Positions 60,532-64,000 of a stretch of DNA of 64,000 bases are shown piece after piece. Below the pieces are notes generated by a model. That model saw only the letters and a program-made list of their open reading frames with translations, was not told the origin of the DNA and did not search any database. Location of the stretch: contig NZ_JAHBGD010000005.1 of NCBI RefSeq assembly GCF_018390605.1, positions 372,001 to 436,000 of the forward strand. Reading direction: 5' to 3'. Position numbers and translations under genes: made by a program. The stretch is from Ancylobacter defluvii (GTDB lineage Bacteria; Pseudomonadota; Alphaproteobacteria; Rhizobiales; Xanthobacteraceae). Position 1 is the first letter of the stretch; the number at the start of each line of letters is the position of its first letter.

Positions 60532-60543
60532 GTCCGCTGCCTA

Positions 60544-61118
60544 GCGTCAGGCCAATCAAAGCGGCCGTCGTGGTTGACCGACGCGGAGCCCTGAAGTGAC
60601 CCATCGCGGGCGTTCGGAATGTGCGTTTCCGGGTCTATTAGAGGTGATGTAGGGCTAACGAAAAATTGTCTCCGGTCAGGCCTCCGCGGCCCTTCAGGGG
60701 AGCCGCGTCGATTAGGCATCCGCCTCTGACAACACCGCCAAATCCAGTTCCTTTCGACACGTTGTGCTTCGCCGTTGTACTCCGAATTTGTTTCTCGACC
60801 TCGGCCAACTCCTTGCGTGTGGCTGTGAGGTCGATTGCGATCTCATCTTTGGCATGATCAGCCGAGCACTGACCGCTACCTGACCAAGGACCATCACTAG
60901 CCGAGGTTACTTCCAAGTGAAAATCCAGGGTCAGGTCTCCACAGAAATCAACGGTCGCAGCGAAAGCCTAATTTTTACTTTTATCAACATTGGCGCGCTA
61001 AATTTCGACCTTTCCAGAACCGAACTGGACGCTCGTGCCGGAGCAATTCCTCTGCCCACACTTCCAGAACCGTCCGTGTCGAAGTTGTCGATCACGGCGC
61101 GGAGACAAGCGCGACAGG
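60544..61118. other. Region after the insertion sequences, possible recombinase fragment
   Basis: This 575-bp stretch has no clear gene. On the minus strand a frame at 60638-60916 contains ADHAKDEIAIDLTATRKELAEVEKQI, which recalls the coiled-coil part of large serine recombinases, but nothing else of such a protein is present. A plus-strand frame at 60917-61144 is not recognisable. It is probably a decayed mobile remnant. Confidence 0.35.
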
Positions 61119-62081
61119 TCAAACGGCAACGTCTGTTTCCGTAAGGTCTACTTGCCTTCTCACACTCTCAGGACGGCGAACTGCTCTGTATCGCCCAGGC
61201 GATAAGCCGTGATGTCGGAGGAACAACTTCGAAAATGCGGCCGCGGTCTCATAGCCGACACGGTTCGCAATCCGTGCAATCCCATCGTTGCTTGTTTCGA
61301 GTAGAAACGCAGCCTCCGCCATCCGGCGTGCGATCAGATAACGGTACATAGACTCGCCAACGAGCTTGGTGAAGCGAGCCGAAAACGCTGAGCGACCGAG
61401 CCCAACGCGATTCCCGAGCTCGCCAAGGGTCCAAGGCCGATCGGGTCGTTCGTGGATCAACTGAAGCGCCGGTCCTATCTGCGGGTCCGCCATCGCCCCC
61501 AGCCATCCGCCCTCTCCGGAATCGAGAGACTTGATCCAGCTCCGCAACACCTCGACGAAGAGTATTTCTGTCAGTCGAGAAAGGGCGACGTCCTGGCCGG
61601 GGCGCGCGAAGGCCGATTCGCTCACCATGCGTTCCAGAATCGTCTCTAGCCCTCCGCCGCCGTCTGTCGACTTCAGGAGAAGCAGGGGCGGAAGCAATTT
61701 CAAAACGCTGCCGCGCGAGGGCCGCTCCACAGTGAAATTGCCGCAGATCATCGCTGAGAGTGGCTGGGCGTTGCCTCCATGACGAACGACGCCGAGGCGC
61801 CCGGACGGTCGGTCGAGGTCCAGGATCGCTAAAGGCTTCGCCCGGTGGTCCGAATAAATCAGGTGAGGCTCGCCGCGCGTGACGACAACCAAGTCGCCCT
61901 CGACCATGTGTAATTCTCGCCCCTGTTCAAGCACCAGGGTAGCTGAGCCGCGACTGAGATAATGGAACAGGGCGTAGGGACGCGCCGGCAATGCCAGGTT
62001 CCATGGATGCCCCAGCTCGAAGTGGAAGAGCAGAGTCCCACCTAGGCGGACGCGATCGAGAACTTGGGCAAGGATGTCCAT
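61119..62081 (-). CDS. AraC family regulator with cupin N-terminal domain
   Basis: From MDILAQVLDRVRLGGTLLFHFELG the protein has 320 residues. The N-terminal half is an AraC-type cupin (FHYLSRGSATLVLEQGRELHMVEGDLVVVTRGEPHLI in outline), and the C-terminal part has two helix-turn-helices (WTLGELGNRVGLGRSAFSARFTKLVGES and GIARIANRVGYETAAAFSKLF). It is divergent from a secreted hydrolase gene, which it may control. No strong ribosome site precedes the start. Confidence 0.9.
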   Translation of the reverse strand: MDILAQVLDRVRLGGTLLFHFELGHPWNLALPARPYALFHYLSRGSATLVLEQGRELHMVEGDLVVVTRGEPHLIYSDHRAKPLAILDLDRPSGRLGVVRHGGNAQPLSAMICGNFTVERPSRGSVLKLLPPLLLLKSTDGGGGLETILERMVSESAFARPGQDVALSRLTEILFVEVLRSWIKSLDSGEGGWLGAMADPQIGPALQLIHERPDRPWTLGELGNRVGLGRSAFSARFTKLVGESMYRYLIARRMAEAAFLLETSNDGIARIANRVGYETAAAFSKLFLRHHGLSPGRYRAVRRPESVRRQVDLTETDVAV

Positions 62082-62295
62082 CTTACGGATCGTAATGTGA
62101 CGGACGGTCGGACACAATATTCGGACGATTGGGGCCTGACGTCCGAAAACCACCCCTCCCACTTGATCTCAGGTCGACACAACAGGTCGCGCGGCAAGCC
62201 ATCTCGCAAAACGGCGGATGGAAGAAGCGCGACTTTGCCGACACGCCTGGCCTCCCCAGGACCCGCGTCGCCCATCATCTCAACAGGAGCAATCA

Positions 62296-63066
62296 ATGCG
62301 AAATCTTCTCCTCTCGGTCGCCACCATCCTCATGGCCGGAGCAACAGTCGCCGCCCCCGCCCAGTCGGCCGAACTGCCCAAGGGGGCGGCTCACAATATC
62401 GTCCTCGTCCACGGTGCTTTCGTCGACCAGACGAGCTGGAAGCCGGTTGCCGATATCCTCACGAAGAAGGGCTACAATGTCACGCTCGTCGCAAACCCGC
62501 TGACCTCCCTTGCGGCTGACGTCGACGCCACCGATCAGGCGCTCGCGAAGCAGAACGGCAAGACCGTTCTCGTCGGCCATTCCTGGGGCGGCGTGGTCAT
62601 CACGGAAGCCGGTGACGATCCCAAGGTCTCGGCGCTCGTCTACGTTTCCGCATTCGCACCCGACGTCGGACAATCGCTGGCGACGCTCGCCAAGAGCGGT
62701 CCGGCAACCGAAGGCACTGCGGCAATTCACCCTGACGACAAGGGCAACCTCTACATCGACCCCAAAGTGTTTCCGTCAGCGGTTGCGGCTGACCTTCCCC
62801 CGCAGATCGCCGAATCTTTGGCCAACCACCAGCTTCCGTTGAACCACACGGCGTTCGAGGCCCCGGTCGATACGGCCGCCTGGCGCGACAAGCCGACGTT
62901 CTACGTGATCAGCACCAAGGACAAGGTGATCGCACCCGAGGCCCAGAAGTTTTTCGCCACCAGAATGAAGGCCCGGACGACGGAAGTCGCCGGCAGTCAT
63001 GCTTCGCTCGTCGTCCATGCGAAGGAAGTCGCCGCGGTGATCGAAAAGGCCGCGCTCGTCAAGTGA
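62296..63066 (+). CDS. Alpha/beta hydrolase with signal peptide
   Basis: The 256-residue protein has a signal peptide (MRNLLLSVATILMAGATVAAPAQSA), VLVHGAFVDQTSWKPV (oxyanion region), the nucleophile elbow GHSWGG, an acid residue in STKDKVIAPE and a catalytic His in AGSHASLVVH. It is exported and probably hydrolyses an ester or lactone. The start has CAGGAGC upstream. It is divergent from the AraC gene and followed by a second hydrolase gene. Confidence 0.9.
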   Translation: MRNLLLSVATILMAGATVAAPAQSAELPKGAAHNIVLVHGAFVDQTSWKPVADILTKKGYNVTLVANPLTSLAADVDATDQALAKQNGKTVLVGHSWGGVVITEAGDDPKVSALVYVSAFAPDVGQSLATLAKSGPATEGTAAIHPDDKGNLYIDPKVFPSAVAADLPPQIAESLANHQLPLNHTAFEAPVDTAAWRDKPTFYVISTKDKVIAPEAQKFFATRMKARTTEVAGSHASLVVHAKEVAAVIEKAALVK

Positions 63067-63212
63067 CGATACTGCTCCCGGCACCTTCGTGCCGGGAGCA
63101 TCAGCTTGCTCGGACCTCGGAATGCCCAGGACCGCGAGCGGCTCAGACCTGGCCAGATCGGACCATTTCTACGCCCCCTCAATTATTTCTTGCCAAGCAT
63201 CCGGAGGATGAC

Positions 63213-64000
63213 ATGACTGAACTTGACACCGCGAGCCAGAACGCCGCGACACTAGAAACGGCGCCCACCCGATATATCGAGGGCCAGGGAATCCGCTTCG
63301 CCTATCGCCACCTCGGCCCTGCGACCGGAACGCCGCTGGTGCTTCTGCAGCATTTCTCGGGAAATATTGACGCGTGGGGACCCCGCCGTCGTCAACGCCC
63401 TTGCTGCCCATCGCCCTGTCATCGCCTTCGACAACGCGGGAGTCGGTCGGTCGACCGGTGAAACGCCCGACAACGTCGCGGCGATGGCACGCGACGCGGT
63501 CGACTTCATCAACCTGCTCGGCCTCACCGAGGTCGACCTGCTGGGCTTTTCCCTCGGCGGCTTCATCGCCCAGCAGATCGCTGCCGAGCACGGGCCGCTG
63601 GTCCGAAAGCTCATCCTCGCCGGCACAGCGCCGAGGGGCGGAGAGGAACACCTGTTGGCGGTTCTCCAGGAGGCGTTTTCCGATACCGATGCGCCGGATC
63701 CCCGCCTGCCGCTATTCTTCACGAAGTCATCCGACAGCCGGTCGTCCGGCCTGGAATTCCTTAAGCGGACGAAGATGCGCAAGGACGATCGGGACACCGA
63801 TAGCGGCAGCGCGGTAACCGATCCGCAGGCCAAGGCGGTGATCACCTGGTGCGCTACACCCGATCCCGAGCACGCCATTCTGCGGGCCATCCGCCAGCCA
63901 ACCCTTGTGGTCAGCGGCAGCCACGACACCATGCTGCCGGCTGACAATGCCTACGTAATGTTCAAGGCTCTCAGCAACGCTCAGTTGGTTCTTTATCCCG
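63213..64000 (+). pseudogene. Alpha/beta hydrolase gene with a one-base frameshift, cut by window end
   Basis: After a GGAGG ribosome site the N-terminal part reads MTELDTASQNAATLETAPTR and VLLQHFSGNIDAW, then leaves frame. Skipping one G of the GGGG run at 63376-63379 restores DPAVVNALAAHRPVIAFDNA, the nucleophile elbow GFSLGG and the acid-residue segment SGSHDTMLPADNA up to the window end. It belongs to the haloperoxidase/esterase-like hydrolases without a signal peptide. It is either a pseudogene or an assembly error. Confidence 0.8.

Larger units (their letters stand above)
59626..60541 (+). mobile_element. IS5-family (IS427 group) insertion sequence with internal duplication
   Basis: The 916-bp element is bounded by imperfect inverted repeats (GGCAGTGGCCACATAA and the complement of GGCAGCGGACTCATAA) and flanked by TA on both sides (59624-59625 and 60542-60543), the target duplication of this group. 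Without the 78-bp internal tandem duplication it would be 838 bp, the normal size. It lies 27 bp from the IS1182 copy. Confidence 0.85.

Noticed and set aside
60638-60916. Functional serine recombinase gene
   Set aside because: Only a short coiled-coil-like stretch resembles such enzymes; catalytic and DNA-binding parts are absent.

Overview
The window is GC-rich, densely coded DNA of proteobacterial type. Gene families, gene order and codon use fit an alphaproteobacterium, most likely Hyphomicrobiales (Rhizobiales). Signs are several solute-binding-protein uptake systems (tripartite tricarboxylate, TRAP, branched-chain-type ABC, polar amino-acid ABC), a CoxMSL-type molybdenum hydroxylase, many LysR/GntR/TetR regulators and Tat-exported proteins. 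No rRNA or tRNA gene was recognised.

Region by region. 1-2.6 kb (minus): an amino-acid-type ABC importer (two permeases, one cut by the window edge, and a binding protein) with an XRE-cupin regulator; two similar 12-bp palindromes lie upstream of the binding protein and of the regulator. 2.7-9.1 kb (minus): TctC-TctB-TctA, a GntR regulator, a CaiB-type CoA-transferase and an enoyl-CoA hydratase, which reads as uptake, CoA activation and beta-oxidation-like use of a carboxylic acid. 9.4-11.6 kb: an NsrR-like Rrf2 regulator, a group III truncated globin and an HPP-family membrane protein, joined by two sites that fit the NsrR box. 12.0-23.3 kb (plus): a tightly coupled run of twelve genes: DUF3302, HlyD-like, formylglycine-generating enzyme, HAD phosphatase, MoxR ATPase, DUF58, DUF4381, two VWA proteins, TPR, BatD-like and a Tat-exported sulfatase. 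23.4-32.9 kb (minus): a CoxM-S-L-type molybdenum hydroxylase, a complete branched-chain-type ABC transporter, CoxG and a frameshifted DUF1810 gene, with a divergent TetR gene whose probable operators can be seen. 33.6-41.4 kb: a PdxA-family dehydrogenase, a second TctCBA system and an isocitrate/isopropylmalate-type dehydrogenase, bracketed by two LysR genes. 41.3-47.5 kb (minus): gluconokinase, a TRAP transporter, a beta-hydroxyacid dehydrogenase, an ABM monooxygenase and a homoserine-dehydrogenase-like SAF protein, which suggests sugar-acid use.

47.5-64 kb is accessory DNA. A dead IS21 istB remnant lies at its left, followed by a mosaic of redox enzymes each beside a regulator (aldo/keto reductase with TetR, old yellow enzyme with LysR, SDR/EthD with LysR, an AraC gene, an MFS exporter). 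Two insertion sequences only 27 bp apart follow (IS1182 family, then an IS5/IS427-type copy carrying a 78-bp internal tandem duplication), and then an AraC gene and two alpha/beta hydrolases. Three genes in the window (DUF1810, AraC at 50.7 kb, hydrolase at 63.2 kb) are each broken by one base; two of the three breaks are one extra G in a GGGG run, so assembly error must be weighed against real decay.

The most promising stretches are the sulfatase-maturation plus MoxR/VWA locus and the NsrR-globin-HPP module.
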